Shown here: piece after piece, positions 24,634 to 33,792 of the stretch | How the letters are laid out: each line of letters starts with the position of its first letter | Numbering within the stretch: position 1 is the first letter of the stretch | Source: Lysobacter sp036697405 | GTDB lineage: Bacteria > Pseudomonadota > Gammaproteobacteria > Xanthomonadales > Xanthomonadaceae | Reading direction: 5' to 3' | Assembly: GCF_036697405.1 (NCBI RefSeq) | Contig: NZ_JBAHWA010000006.1 | Span: 62,001-126,000, forward strand | Length of the DNA: 64,000 nucleotides | Notes under the pieces: generated by a model | The model's input: the letters and a program-made list of their open reading frames with translations, nothing else | Database searches by the model: none | What the model was told of the DNA's origin: nothing | Position numbers and translations under genes: made by a program

Positions 24634-26459
24634 GCCTGCCCGACGCCCTGCTGCGGCGCGGCCTGGTGCGCAGCGTCGACCACGCGCTGGCGCAGTCGCT
24701 GCGCCGCCTGGATCCGGCCACGCCCGAGCTGGTGCAGGCCGGCGCCGCGCTGGCCGCGCGCGCGATCGCCGACGGCCATGCCGCCTTCGACGCCGCCCAG
24801 CCGGGCGAGGACATCGCCGATGCGGTGCTGGCCGAGCCCGCGCAGTGGCTGGCCGCCTTGCGGTCCTCGCGATGGGTCGCGCAGCCGCTCGACGACGGCG
24901 TCTCCGACCCGGGCGCGCCGCTGGTGCTGGAGCGCGGGCTGCTCTATCTGCGCCGCTACCGCGAGTACGAGCGCCGCCTGGCCGCGCGCCTGCGCGCGCT
25001 GGCCGCGCAGGCGCCGCCGCCGGCCGACACCGCCGCGCTCGCGCCCTTGTTCGCGGCGCTGTTCCCGCACGCGCGCGACGGCGACCGCCAGGCGCGCGCG
25101 GCCGCGCTGGCGCTGGCGCGCTCGCTGCTGCTGGTCACCGGCGGCCCCGGTACCGGCAAAACCACCACGGTCGCGCGCCTGTTGCTGTTGCTGATCGCGC
25201 AGGCGCAACGCGCGGGCGCGCCGCCGCCGCGGATCGCGCTGGCGGCGCCGACCGGCCGCGCCGCCGAGCGCATGGCCGAAAGCCTGCGCGCGGCCGCGGC
25301 CACGCTGCGCGCGCTGCCCGGCGTCGATCCGGCCTGGTGCGAGGCGCTGCCGATGGAGGCGCGCACCTTGCACCGCCTGCTCGGCAGCCTGCCCGACAGC
25401 CCGCGTTTCCGTCACGACGCGCGCGATCCGCTGGCCTACGACGCGGTCGTGATCGACGAGGCCTCGATGGTCGATCTGCCGTTGATGTGCAAGCTGGTCG
25501 AAGCCGTGCCCGACGGCGCGCGCCTGATCCTGCTCGGCGACCGTGACCAGCTGCCTTCGGTGGAGGCCGGCGACGTGCTGGCCGCGATCGTCGATGCGGC
25601 CGGCGAGGACGAGGCGCTGCCGGCGCCGATCGAGCTGGCGCTGCGGCCCCTGCTCGGCGCGGGCGCAATAGCCGATGTGGCCGCCGACGCGGTCGAGGCG
25701 CCCCTGGCCGGCCATCGCGTGCATCTGCTGCGCGGTTATCGCCAGGCCGACAGCCTGGACCTGGCGCCGCTGGCCGAAGCCGCCCGCGCCGGCGACGCCG
25801 ACGCCGCGCTGGCCCTGCTGCGCGACGGCGGCTTGGGCGGCGTGAACTTCCACGAGGACGCGATCGATCCGCTGTCCGGCGCCGGACGCGAGCGCCTGCT
25901 CGGCGAATGGCGCGCCCTGGCCGCGGTCGGGGATCCCGCCCAGGCGCTGGCCCTGGCCGGGCGCGTGCGCCTGCTGACCGCGCTGCGCGACGGCCCGCAG
26001 GGCGCGGCGCCCTTGAACGCGCGCATCGAGGAGGCGCTGGCCGGCAGCCACCGTCCGGCCTATTTCCACGGCCGCCTGCTGCTGATCACCGAGAACAGCT
26101 ACCGCCACGGCCTGTTCAACGGCGATATCGGCGTGTGCCTGCGGCCGGCGGACGGCGAGGGCAGCGTCGTGTGGTTCGCCGGCGGCAGCGAAGGCGTGCG
26201 CGGCTATTACCCGGCCGCCTTGCCCGCCCACGCGGGCGCGTTCGCGATGACCGTGCACAAGGCGCAGGGCTCGGAATTCGATCGGGTATGGCTGCAACTG
26301 CCGCGCGCGGACGCGCGCAGCCTGTCGCGCGAGCTGCTCTACACCGGCATGACCCGTGCGCGCCGCGAGCTGCATCTGTGCGCGAGCGAGGCGGTGCTGC
26401 GCGCGGCCTTGTCGCGGCATGCGATGCGGGTATCGGGCCTGGCGGCGCGGTTGCGTTAG
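24630..26459 (+). CDS. recD: Exodeoxyribonuclease V subunit alpha, RecD
   Basis: A 609-residue SF1B helicase, the fast 5'-3' motor of RecBCD, and normal in length. Walker A is VTGGPGTGKTTTVARLLLLL near residue 168, motif II VVIDEASMVDLPLM near 272, motif III LLGDRDQLPSVEAGDVLAAI, and the C-terminal motifs MTVHKAQGSEFDRVWLQLP near 542 and LLYTGMTRARREL near 569. The ATG overlaps the recB stop as ATGA. Together the three genes give a complete RecBCD rather than the AddAB or AdnAB types. Confidence 0.94.
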   Translation: MSLPDALLRRGLVRSVDHALAQSLRRLDPATPELVQAGAALAARAIADGHAAFDAAQPGEDIADAVLAEPAQWLAALRSSRWVAQPLDDGVSDPGAPLVLERGLLYLRRYREYERRLAARLRALAAQAPPPADTAALAPLFAALFPHARDGDRQARAAALALARSLLLVTGGPGTGKTTTVARLLLLLIAQAQRAGAPPPRIALAAPTGRAAERMAESLRAAAATLRALPGVDPAWCEALPMEARTLHRLLGSLPDSPRFRHDARDPLAYDAVVIDEASMVDLPLMCKLVEAVPDGARLILLGDRDQLPSVEAGDVLAAIVDAAGEDEALPAPIELALRPLLGAGAIADVAADAVEAPLAGHRVHLLRGYRQADSLDLAPLAEAARAGDADAALALLRDGGLGGVNFHEDAIDPLSGAGRERLLGEWRALAAVGDPAQALALAGRVRLLTALRDGPQGAAPLNARIEEALAGSHRPAYFHGRLLLITENSYRHGLFNGDIGVCLRPADGEGSVVWFAGGSEGVRGYYPAALPAHAGAFAMTVHKAQGSEFDRVWLQLPRADARSLSRELLYTGMTRARRELHLCASEAVLRAALSRHAMRVSGLAARLR

Positions 26460-26480
26460 GGCGTCGGGTGCGGCTTTGGG

Positions 26481-26640
26481 GTAGGAGCGGCGTCAGCCGC
26501 GACCGCGCCATCGCGAGCGCCGCGGCATTCGATCTCGTGCGTAGAGCCACGCGCGACTCGTAGGATGCGGTGATAACCGCACCGGCGCGGCCGGCCGGGT
26601 ATGGCGATGGTGCGGTTCGCTACGCTCACCGCACCCTACG
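26481..26640. repeat. Three dispersed repeats between recD and the LysR gene
   Basis: 26481-26506 is a copy of the GGAGCGGCG palindrome. 26560-26583 (taggatgcggtgataaccgc core) and 26606-26640 (ggttcgctacgctcaccgca core) are the two arms of another repeat family in inverted orientation, which also occurs at 49674-49781. Both arms sit between the convergent stops of recD and the LysR gene and may help end transcription from each side. Confidence 0.8.
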
Positions 26641-26664
26641 ACCGTCGTCGCATTCGAAGCCGGC

Positions 26665-27750
26665 TTAGGCCAGCTCCGCATCCTCGCTGTCGTGCCGCGT
26701 ATTGGCCACGATCGCGTCGACCTCGACTTCCGGCGAGACCTTGCCCGGGCGCTGCTTGGCGACCTTCGCCAGTTCGGCCGCGATCGCCGCCGAGGCGTCC
26801 TCGGAGGCCTTGCGGAAGCGCTGCCGGTCCGGGCACAGCACCTGCATGTAGTCGGCGTCGAAGTTCAGGCGTTCGACCAGGAAATCGACGAAGGCGCGCA
26901 CCTTGGGCGACTGCACCTGGCCGCGCGGGAACACCGCGTTGAAGTCCATTTCCGGGCCGGTCCAGCCGGCCAGCACGCGCTGCACATAACCCTGCTCGGC
27001 GTAGGCCTTGACGGTGACGTCGCTGGCCAGCATCAGGCCCTCGCCGCACAGCAGCGCGCCCTTGAGCGCGCCCGGGTCGTTGGCCACCAGCACCGGGTCG
27101 ACGCGGTAGTCGATGCTGCGGTCGCCGTCGCTGAGCGTCCACACATAGGCGCCGTTGCGCCGCGACTTCTGCATCGCCAGGGTGCGGTGGTGCTGCAGAT
27201 CGTCCGGGTGCAGCGGCTCGCCGTGGCGGGCCAGGTAGTTCGGGCTGGCGTAGACCTGGGTGCGGAACACCGCCAGGCGGCGCGCGATCAGGTTGGAATC
27301 GGGCAGCTCGCCCACGCGCAGGGCGACGTCGATTTCCTTGTCGATGATGTCCAGCGGCTCGTTGGTCAGCAGCATCTCCAGCCGCACCTCGGGATGGCGG
27401 GCGTGGAACTCGCCCAGCAGCGGCGCGATCCAGGTGATGCCGACCGAGTAGGGCGCGGTGAAGCGCAACCAGCCGCGCGGGCCGCCCTGGAGCTGGCCGA
27501 CCGCGCTTTCGGCCTCGTCCAGCTCGCGGGCGATGCGCTGGCAGTGTTCGAAATAGATGTTGCCGGCCTCGGTCAGGCCGAGCTTGCGGGTCGTGCGATG
27601 CAGCAGCTGCGCGCCCAGGCGCGTCTCCAGGTCCTGCACCTTGCGGCTGACCGTGGTCTTGGGTAGCCGCAGCGCGCGCGCCGCGGAAATGAAGCTGCCG
27701 TGCTCGACCACCTTGACGAAGATCAGGGTGTCGTTGAGATCGCGGGCCAT
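26665..27750 (-). CDS. LysR-family regulator, probable activator of the divergent RND efflux operon
   Basis: A 361-residue LTTR. The winged helix-turn-helix is at the very N-terminus (FVKVVEHGSFISAARALRLP, KTTVSRKVQDLETRLGAQLL), followed by the effector domain from about residue 90 (GWLRFTAPYSVGITWIAPLL). The start at 27750 is chosen because it begins exactly at the family N-terminus; a frame from 27819 adds 23 unlike residues. The protein is about 55 residues longer than usual, with an extra C-terminal Lys/Ala/Glu-rich tail after residue 300. It is divergent from the efflux operon, the arrangement seen for MexT with mexEF-oprN and BpeT with bpeEF-oprC. Confidence 0.85.
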   Translation of the reverse strand: MARDLNDTLIFVKVVEHGSFISAARALRLPKTTVSRKVQDLETRLGAQLLHRTTRKLGLTEAGNIYFEHCQRIARELDEAESAVGQLQGGPRGWLRFTAPYSVGITWIAPLLGEFHARHPEVRLEMLLTNEPLDIIDKEIDVALRVGELPDSNLIARRLAVFRTQVYASPNYLARHGEPLHPDDLQHHRTLAMQKSRRNGAYVWTLSDGDRSIDYRVDPVLVANDPGALKGALLCGEGLMLASDVTVKAYAEQGYVQRVLAGWTGPEMDFNAVFPRGQVQSPKVRAFVDFLVERLNFDADYMQVLCPDRQRFRKASEDASAAIAAELAKVAKQRPGKVSPEVEVDAIVANTRHDSEDAELA

Positions 27751-27817
27751 GGGGGACTCCGGATATTGGGATGACGGGAGGGGCCGTCTCGGACCGGCTT
27801 GGGGAGCCGAGCGGGGC

Positions 27818-27887
27818 ATTAGCCCGATGTCGGGACAATTATTCCCTGAATCAACGGCTAATCAAGTGCCTTTCGTGCGCCTAGTCT
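27818..27887 (+). promoter_or_regulatory. Divergent LysR/efflux-operon control region
   Basis: ATTAGC at 27818-27823 and GCTAAT at 27857-27862 form an inverted pair 39 bases apart (about four helix turns). Next to the first arm is the palindrome CCCGA-TG-TCGGG at 27823-27834. TAGTCT at 27882-27887 is a candidate -10 box 32 bases before the DUF2798 start. The layout fits a LysR-type recognition and activation site pair; which bases are bound is not known. Confidence 0.45.
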
Positions 27888-27919
27888 TTGCAGCACACCC
27901 GCAGCCCCCTCCCGCCGCC

Positions 27920-28189
27920 ATGTTGACCGCCCGCCAAGCCCGCCTCGCCTTCCTGCCGCTGATGATGATAGCGATGTCAGCCTTGATCGTGCTGGCCGCC
28001 ATCGTGTTCCGCCAAGGCCTGTCCGAAGGCGCGGAAGAGGCCTGGATGCTGGCCTGGGTACTGGCCTTCACGGTCGCCCTGCCGACCGCGATGCTGGTGC
28101 TGCCGGCGATCGGCGCCCTGCTGTCCCACCACACCCGCCGCGAAACCATCCCGCTGATGGGAGAAAAAATCCCGAGGGCGGGACAATGA
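27920..28189 (+). CDS. DUF2798 family small membrane protein
   Basis: An 89-residue protein with two hydrophobic helices (LAFLPLMMIAMSALIVLAAI and AWVLAFTVALPTAMLVLPAI), matching the DUF2798 pattern of two membrane spans separated by an acidic loop (GLSEGAEEAWML). Function unknown. It is the first gene of the efflux operon, overlaps the next gene by four bases (ATGA), and is preceded by the LysR control region, so it is expected to be co-induced with the pump. The start at 27920 is preferred to the open frame further upstream because it begins at the conserved domain. Confidence 0.75.
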   Translation: MLTARQARLAFLPLMMIAMSALIVLAAIVFRQGLSEGAEEAWMLAWVLAFTVALPTAMLVLPAIGALLSHHTRRETIPLMGEKIPRAGQ

Positions 28190-29127
28190 AATCGCCTCTG
28201 GTGATCCTGGGCGCCACCGGCGGCGTCGGCCGCGGCGTGGTCCGGGCCGCGGTCAAGGCCGGCTGGCCGGTGATCGCGGTCGCCCGCGGCGGCCGCGAGC
28301 TCAAGCTGTTGCAGGCGGCCTACCCCGAGGCCGACCTGACCGTGCTCAGCGGCTCGGTCGCCAGCGACGCCGACGGCGCCAAGCTCGCGCGCGCCCTGCG
28401 CAAGCTCGGGCGCCCGCTGGCCGGCGTGGTCGCCGCGGTCTGCGGCAGCAACGAGCGCGGCCGCCTGCTCGATCACCCGGCCGCGTTCCTGCGCCGCAAG
28501 CTCGACGAGGACCTGCTGCCGCACCTGGCCGCCGCCCGCCACCTGCTGCCGCTGCTGGCCGAAGGCGACCGCGGCGGCAGCTACGTGCTGATCGGCGGCC
28601 CCGGCAGCGAACACCCCTGGGCCGGCTACGGCCATCGTTCGATCGGCGCCGCCGCCCTGCGCATGCTGGCGCGCGTGCTGCACGACGAAGCCCGCCAGAT
28701 GTCGGTGCGCGTGCAGCTGCTCGCGGTCGACATGCCGGTGCGCACCGAACTCAACGACGGCCATGCTTGTCCGGAATGGCCCAGCGCCCTGTCGATCGGC
28801 CAGCGCGCGCTGGCCCTGATCGAACAGGCCGAACAGCGCAGCGAACCGCCGCGCGCTATCGTCACCTACGCACGCGCGCCCGGGCCGGGCACGCTGCCGC
28901 CCTATGCGGTCGACCTGTCGGACGACGTCGACCGCGAACCCGCACCGCCCGCGGCCCAGACCGCGCGCTTCCAGCCAGCCGCCGCTCCTCCCGCGACGCC
29001 AGCGACCGCCATGCAAGATCCGGATAGCTGCGCCGACTCCAAGGCGCAACGCTGTCTGCAGGATGCACGAGCGCTGCTGAAAGCGATCACCACTTCGAAA
29101 ACCAACCAGGAACCCTCCCCGCAATGA
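28186..29127 (+). CDS. Atypical SDR-fold protein in efflux operon
   Basis: A 313-residue Rossmann-fold protein. The nucleotide-binding glycine motif is VILGATGGVGRGVVRAA near residue 7. The fold continues to about residue 235, ending in a Pro/Ala-rich tail of about 75 residues with two cysteines. The usual SDR catalytic YxxxK is absent: the equivalent position reads GYGHRS, without the Lys. It may therefore bind NAD(P) without normal dehydrogenase chemistry. It overlaps both neighbours by ATGA (DUF2798 upstream, membrane fusion protein downstream), so it is tightly tied to pump expression. Role unknown. Confidence 0.75.
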   Translation: MKSPLVILGATGGVGRGVVRAAVKAGWPVIAVARGGRELKLLQAAYPEADLTVLSGSVASDADGAKLARALRKLGRPLAGVVAAVCGSNERGRLLDHPAAFLRRKLDEDLLPHLAAARHLLPLLAEGDRGGSYVLIGGPGSEHPWAGYGHRSIGAAALRMLARVLHDEARQMSVRVQLLAVDMPVRTELNDGHACPEWPSALSIGQRALALIEQAEQRSEPPRAIVTYARAPGPGTLPPYAVDLSDDVDREPAPPAAQTARFQPAAAPPATPATAMQDPDSCADSKAQRCLQDARALLKAITTSKTNQEPSPQ

Positions 29128-30350
29128 GCCCTCGCAAAGTTCTCGCCCGCTCCGGCCGCGCCGGCCCCGGGCTCCCCGTACTCGCGCTGGCCGCGAGCGT
29201 CGTCATCGCGCTGGCGATGGCCGGCTGCGGCAGTCAGGCCGCCGAAGGCGAAGGCGGCGGCATGCCGCCTCCGGCCGAAGTCAGCGTCGCCCAGGTGCTG
29301 AGCAAGCAGGTCCGCCAGTGGGACGAATTCACCGGCCGCGTGGCGGCGGTGGAATCGGTCGATCTGCGTCCGCGCGTCAGCGGTTACGTCGAACGCGTCG
29401 CCTATAAGGAAGGGCAGGAGGTCAAGAAAGGCGACCTGCTGTTCGTGATCGACCAGCGCCGCTATCGCGCCGAGCTCAACCGCGCCCAGGCCCAGCTGGA
29501 ACGCGCGCGCGCCGAAGCGCGCCTGGCCCAGACCCAGGACCAGCGCGCCCAGACCCTGGTCGAGGCCAAGGCGATCTCGCGCGAAGAGTTCGAGACCCGC
29601 CGCGCCGCGACCACCCAGGGCAACGCCGGCGTGCGCGCCGCCGAAGCCGCGGTGGCCTCGGCCCAGCTCGACCTGACCTTCACCGAAGTGCGTGCGCCGA
29701 TCAGCGGCCGCGCCGGCCGCGCGCTGATCACCGTCGGCAACCTGGCCCAGGCCGATCAGACCCTGCTGACCACCCTGGTCTCGCAGGATCCGATGTACAT
29801 CTACTTCGAAAGCGACGAGCAGACCTACCAGCGCTACAGCGACCTGGCCCGCAAGGGCGAGCGCGCCGAGAACAAGAACCCGGTCCGCGTCGGCCTGTCC
29901 GGCGAAGCCGGCTATCCGCACGAAGGCGCGGTCGACTTCACCGACAACCAGGTCGATCCGACCACCGGCACCATCCGCGCCCGCGCGGTGGTGGCCAATC
30001 CGGACCGGATGTTCACGCCCGGCATGTTCGCGCGCGTGCAACTGGAAGGCAGCGGCGACTTCAAGGCCATGCTGATCGACGACAAGGCCGTGCTCACCGA
30101 CCAGGACCGCAAGTACGTCTACGTGCTCGGCGCCAAGAGCGAAGCGGTCCGCAAGGACGTGGTGCTCGGTCGCATGATCGACGGTCTGCGCGTGGTCCAG
30201 TCGGGCCTGGCGCCGACCGACAAGGTCATCGTGCACGGCGTGCAGAAGATCTTCTTCCCCGGCGCGCCGGTGGCCCCGAAGACCATCGTCATGGGCGCGC
30301 CCGCGCCGGTGCCGGGTCAGGCCGTCGCCAGCGCCGCCGGTTCCAAGTGA
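29124..30350 (+). CDS. RND efflux periplasmic adaptor (MexE/AcrA-type) lipoprotein
   Basis: A 408-residue membrane fusion protein linking the RND pump to the outer-membrane channel. A lipoprotein signal ends at ALAMAGC near residue 34. Then come the beta-barrel and lipoyl half-motifs (VDLRPRVSGYVERVAYKEGQ), a helical hairpin rich in Arg/Ala/Gln (about residues 112-180), the second lipoyl half (TFTEVRAPISGRAGRALITV) and the barrel domain (FTDNQVDPTTGTIRARAVV). Wording is closest to the MexE/BpeE group. It is followed by 174 bases without a gene before the pump gene, holding an imperfect hairpin. Confidence 0.9.
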   Translation: MSPRKVLARSGRAGPGLPVLALAASVVIALAMAGCGSQAAEGEGGGMPPPAEVSVAQVLSKQVRQWDEFTGRVAAVESVDLRPRVSGYVERVAYKEGQEVKKGDLLFVIDQRRYRAELNRAQAQLERARAEARLAQTQDQRAQTLVEAKAISREEFETRRAATTQGNAGVRAAEAAVASAQLDLTFTEVRAPISGRAGRALITVGNLAQADQTLLTTLVSQDPMYIYFESDEQTYQRYSDLARKGERAENKNPVRVGLSGEAGYPHEGAVDFTDNQVDPTTGTIRARAVVANPDRMFTPGMFARVQLEGSGDFKAMLIDDKAVLTDQDRKYVYVLGAKSEAVRKDVVLGRMIDGLRVVQSGLAPTDKVIVHGVQKIFFPGAPVAPKTIVMGAPAPVPGQAVASAAGSK

Positions 30351-30406
30351 AGTCGCATCGCCCGAATGCGGACCGCTAGCCGACCACCCGAACCATAGGA
30401 ACGACG

Positions 30407-30433
30407 CCGACGTCCCGCCCGCGCGGGCGTCGG
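30407..30433 (+). other. Imperfect hairpin between adaptor and RND pump genes
   Basis: CCGACG-t-CCCG and CGGGCGTCGG can pair across a short GC loop with one bulged base. There is no T-run, so it is more likely an RNA-processing or stability element within the operon than a terminator. Confidence 0.45.
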
Positions 30434-30524
30434 CCGCGTTCCGGCCAGGTTTCCGCAATCAAGGCCGCCGCCACGGCGTCGGCTGGGGACTCATGCGGCT
30501 ACACGCCGCACCAAGGAATCCGTT

Positions 30525-33500
30525 ATGGACTTTTCCAAGTTTTTCATCGATCGGCCGATCTTCGCTGCCGTGCTGTCGATCGTGATCTTCGCCGCCGGCC
30601 TGATCGCGATACCGATCCTGCCGATCAGCGAATATCCCGAAGTGGTACCGCCGTCGGTGATGGTGCGCACGGTGTACCCGGGCGCCAACCCGAAGGTCAT
30701 CGCCGAAACCGTCGCCACGCCCCTGGAAGAGGCGATCAACGGCGTCGAGGACATGATGTACATCAAGTCGGTCGCCGGTTCCGACGGCGTGCTGGCGATC
30801 ACCGTGACCTTCCGTCCCGGCACCGATCCCGACGACGCCGCCGTGCGCGTGCAGAACCGGGTCAGCCAGGCGCTGGCGCGTTTGCCCGAGGACGTGCGCC
30901 GGCAAGGCGTGACGACCCAGAAGCAGGCGCCGGTGTTCCTGATGGTGGTGCACCTGACCTCGCCCAACGGCAAGTACGACACCCTGTACCTGCGCAACTA
31001 CGCCCGTCTGCACGTCAAGGATTCGCTGGCGCGCCTGTCCGGCGTCGGCGACGCGCAGATCTTCGGCGGCGGCGACTACGCCATGCGCGTGTGGCTGGAC
31101 CCGGACAAGATCGCCTCGCGCGGCCTGACCGCCAGCGACGTGCTGCGCGCCATGCGCGAGCAGAACGTGCAGGTCTCGGCCGGCCAGCTCGGCGCCGAGC
31201 CCATGCCCAACAGCGACTTCCTGACCCTGATCAACGCCAAGGGCCGCCTACAAAGCGAGGAAGAGTTCGGCAACATCGTGGTCAAGAGCGGCAGCGACGG
31301 CGAGATCGTGCGCCTGTCCGACGTCGCCCGCCTGGAGCTGGGCGCCGGCGACTACAGCCTGCGTTCGCAGCTGGACGGCAAGAACGCGGTCGGCATCGGT
31401 ATCTTCCAGTCGCCGGGCGCCAACGCCCTGGAGATCCAGGAGCAGGTGATCGCCAACATGGATCGCCTGTCCAAGAGCTTCCCTGAAGGCATCAAGTACG
31501 AGGCGGTCTACGACACCACCATCTTCGTGCGCGACTCGATCAAGGCGGTGGTCACGACCCTGCTGGAAGCGATCGCGCTGGTGGTGCTGGTGGTGATCCT
31601 GTTCCTGCAGACCTGGCGCGCATCGATCATCCCGCTGCTGGCCGTTCCGGTCTCGGTGGTCGGCACCTTCGCCGCCCTGTACCTGCTCGGCTTCTCGATC
31701 AACACCCTGACCCTGTTCGGTCTGGTGCTGGCCATCGGCATCGTGGTCGACGACGCGATCGTGGTGGTGGAAAACGTCGAGCGCAACATCGAGGAAGGCC
31801 TGACCCCGCTGGCCGCGGCGCACCAGGCGATGAAGGAAGTGTCCGGCCCGATCGTCGCGATCGCGCTGGTGCTGTGCGCGGTGTTCGTGCCGATGGCGTT
31901 CCTGTCGGGCGTGACCGGTCAGTTCTACAAGCAGTTCGCGGTGACCATCGCCATCTCCACGGTGATCTCGGCGATCAACTCGCTGACCCTGTCGCCGGCC
32001 CTGGCCGCGCGCCTGCTGCGCCCGCACGGCGCCGAGAAGGATGCGCCCACGCGCTTGATCGACCGTCTGTTCGGCTGGATCTTCCGCCCGTTCAACCGCT
32101 TCTTCGCGTCGAGCTCGCAGAAGTACCAGGGCGCCGTCTCGCGTGCGCTGGGCAAGCGCGGCGCGGTGTTCGTGGTGTACGCGGTGCTGCTGCTCGCGAC
32201 CGGCTTCATGTTCAAGATCGTGCCGGCCGGCTTCATCCCGCTGCAGGACAAGCTGTACCTGATCGCGGCGGTGAAGTTGCCGGAAGGCTCCTCGATCGCG
32301 CGCACCGACGCCCTGCTGAAGAAGGTCACCGACATCGCCGGCAAGATCGACGGCGTGCAGAACACCATGGCCTTCCCGGGCTTGAACGCGGTGCAGTTCA
32401 CCAACACGCCCAACACCGGCGTGGCGTTCCTGCCGCTCAAGCCCTTCAGCGAGCGCAGTCGTAGCGCGGTGGAGATCACCGCCGAGCTCAACCAGAAGAT
32501 CGGCGGCTTCCAGGAGGGCTTCACCTTCGCCCTGATGCCGCCGCCGATCCTCGGCCTGGGCAATGGTGCGGGCTACCAGATGTTCATCGAGGACCGCAGC
32601 AACCTGGGTTACGGCGCGCTGCAGAACGCGGTCAGCGCGTTCCAGGGCACGGTCATGCAGACCCCGGGCATGGGCTACGCCAACAGCACCTACCAGGCCA
32701 ACGTGCCGCAGCTCGACGCCGAAGTCGACCGCGTCAAGGCCAAGGCGCAGGGCGTGCCGCTGACCGAGCTGTTCGACACCCTGCAGACCTACCTGGGTTC
32801 GGCCTACGTCAACGACTTCAACCAGTTCGGCCGCACCTGGCAGGTGATCGCCCAGGCCGACGGTTCGTTCCGCGACAGCGTCGAGGACATCGCCAACCTG
32901 CGTACCCGCAACGACCGCGGCGAGATGGTGCCGATCGGCTCGATGGTCAGCGTCAAGCAGACCTACGGTCCCGACCCGGTGCTGCGCTACAACGGCTACC
33001 CGGCCGCCGACATCGCCGGCGACGTCGATCCGCGCGTGATGTCCTCGGCCCAGGCCATGGACGTGGTCAAGGACGTGGCCGCCAAGGTGCTGCCGCACGG
33101 CATGGAAATCGAATGGACCGACCTGAGCTACCAGCAGGCCAGCCAGGGCAATGCCGCGCTGATCGTGTTCCCGCTGGCCATCCTGCTGGCGTTCCTGGTG
33201 CTGGCCGCGCTGTACGAAAGCTGGACCCTGCCGCTGGCGGTGATCCTGATCGTGCCGATGTGCATGCTGTCCGCGCTGCTCGGCGTGTGGTTGACCGGTG
33301 GCGACAACAACGTGTTCGTGCAGGTCGGCCTGGTCGTGCTGATGGGCCTGGCGTGCAAGAACGCGATCCTGATCGTCGAGTTCGCCCGCGAACTGGAACT
33401 GCAGGGCAAGGGCATCGTCGAAGCCGCGCTGGAAGCCTGCCGCCTGCGTCTGCGCCCGATCGTGATGACCTCGATCGCGTTCATCGCCGGCACCGTGCCG

Positions 33501-33692
33501 CTGGTGCTGTCGCATGGCGCCGGTGCGGAAATCCGCTCGGTCACCGGCATCACCGTGTTCGCCGGCATGCTGGGCGTGACCCTGTTCGGTCTGTTCCTGA
33601 CCCCGGTGTTCTACGTCGCCCTGCGCAAGCTGGCCGGCAGCAAGCCGCTGATCGACCATTCGGCCGACCACGCCGCCTCCGCGCATGCCTGA
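30525..33692 (+). CDS. RND multidrug efflux permease (MexF/AcrB-type)
   Basis: A 1055-residue inner-membrane proton/drug antiporter with 12 expected helices and two large periplasmic loops. The start (MDFSKFFIDRPIFAAVLSIV) and the LPISEYPEVVPPSVMVRTVY stretch are standard for the HAE-1 family. Helix 4 contains GIVVDDAIVVVENVERN with the paired Asp residues of the proton relay; helix 10 has GLACKNAILIVEFARE with the relay Lys. The length and wording fit the MexF/BpeF branch (MexF has 1062 residues). It should assemble with the adaptor upstream and the outer-membrane factor downstream into a complete tripartite pump, typically exporting chloramphenicol, fluoroquinolones and similar compounds. 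Confidence 0.94.
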   Translation: MDFSKFFIDRPIFAAVLSIVIFAAGLIAIPILPISEYPEVVPPSVMVRTVYPGANPKVIAETVATPLEEAINGVEDMMYIKSVAGSDGVLAITVTFRPGTDPDDAAVRVQNRVSQALARLPEDVRRQGVTTQKQAPVFLMVVHLTSPNGKYDTLYLRNYARLHVKDSLARLSGVGDAQIFGGGDYAMRVWLDPDKIASRGLTASDVLRAMREQNVQVSAGQLGAEPMPNSDFLTLINAKGRLQSEEEFGNIVVKSGSDGEIVRLSDVARLELGAGDYSLRSQLDGKNAVGIGIFQSPGANALEIQEQVIANMDRLSKSFPEGIKYEAVYDTTIFVRDSIKAVVTTLLEAIALVVLVVILFLQTWRASIIPLLAVPVSVVGTFAALYLLGFSINTLTLFGLVLAIGIVVDDAIVVVENVERNIEEGLTPLAAAHQAMKEVSGPIVAIALVLCAVFVPMAFLSGVTGQFYKQFAVTIAISTVISAINSLTLSPALAARLLRPHGAEKDAPTRLIDRLFGWIFRPFNRFFASSSQKYQGAVSRALGKRGAVFVVYAVLLLATGFMFKIVPAGFIPLQDKLYLIAAVKLPEGSSIARTDALLKKVTDIAGKIDGVQNTMAFPGLNAVQFTNTPNTGVAFLPLKPFSERSRSAVEITAELNQKIGGFQEGFTFALMPPPILGLGNGAGYQMFIEDRSNLGYGALQNAVSAFQGTVMQTPGMGYANSTYQANVPQLDAEVDRVKAKAQGVPLTELFDTLQTYLGSAYVNDFNQFGRTWQVIAQADGSFRDSVEDIANLRTRNDRGEMVPIGSMVSVKQTYGPDPVLRYNGYPAADIAGDVDPRVMSSAQAMDVVKDVAAKVLPHGMEIEWTDLSYQQASQGNAALIVFPLAILLAFLVLAALYESWTLPLAVILIVPMCMLSALLGVWLTGGDNNVFVQVGLVVLMGLACKNAILIVEFARELELQGKGIVEAALEACRLRLRPIVMTSIAFIAGTVPLVLSHGAGAEIRSVTGITVFAGMLGVTLFGLFLTPVFYVALRKLAGSKPLIDHSADHAASAHA

Positions 33693-33719
33693 TCGGCGCA
33701 CGCCCACGATGCAAGGTCT

Positions 33720-33766
33720 GGCGGTGGCTTCCTCCACCGCCGGGCCGTCGGACCGGATCCGGTCCG
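33720..33766 (+). other. Two hairpins between the pump gene and the second SDR gene
   Basis: 33720-33741 pairs GGCGGTGG with CCACCGCC over a 6-base loop. 33749-33766 is a perfect 18-base palindrome (cggaccggatccggtccg). Neither has a T-run. They occupy the only sizeable gap downstream of the pump gene and may reduce or stabilise expression of the last two genes. Confidence 0.6.
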
Positions 33767-33792
33767 CCCCCCACGAATCAAGGAATTCCCCC

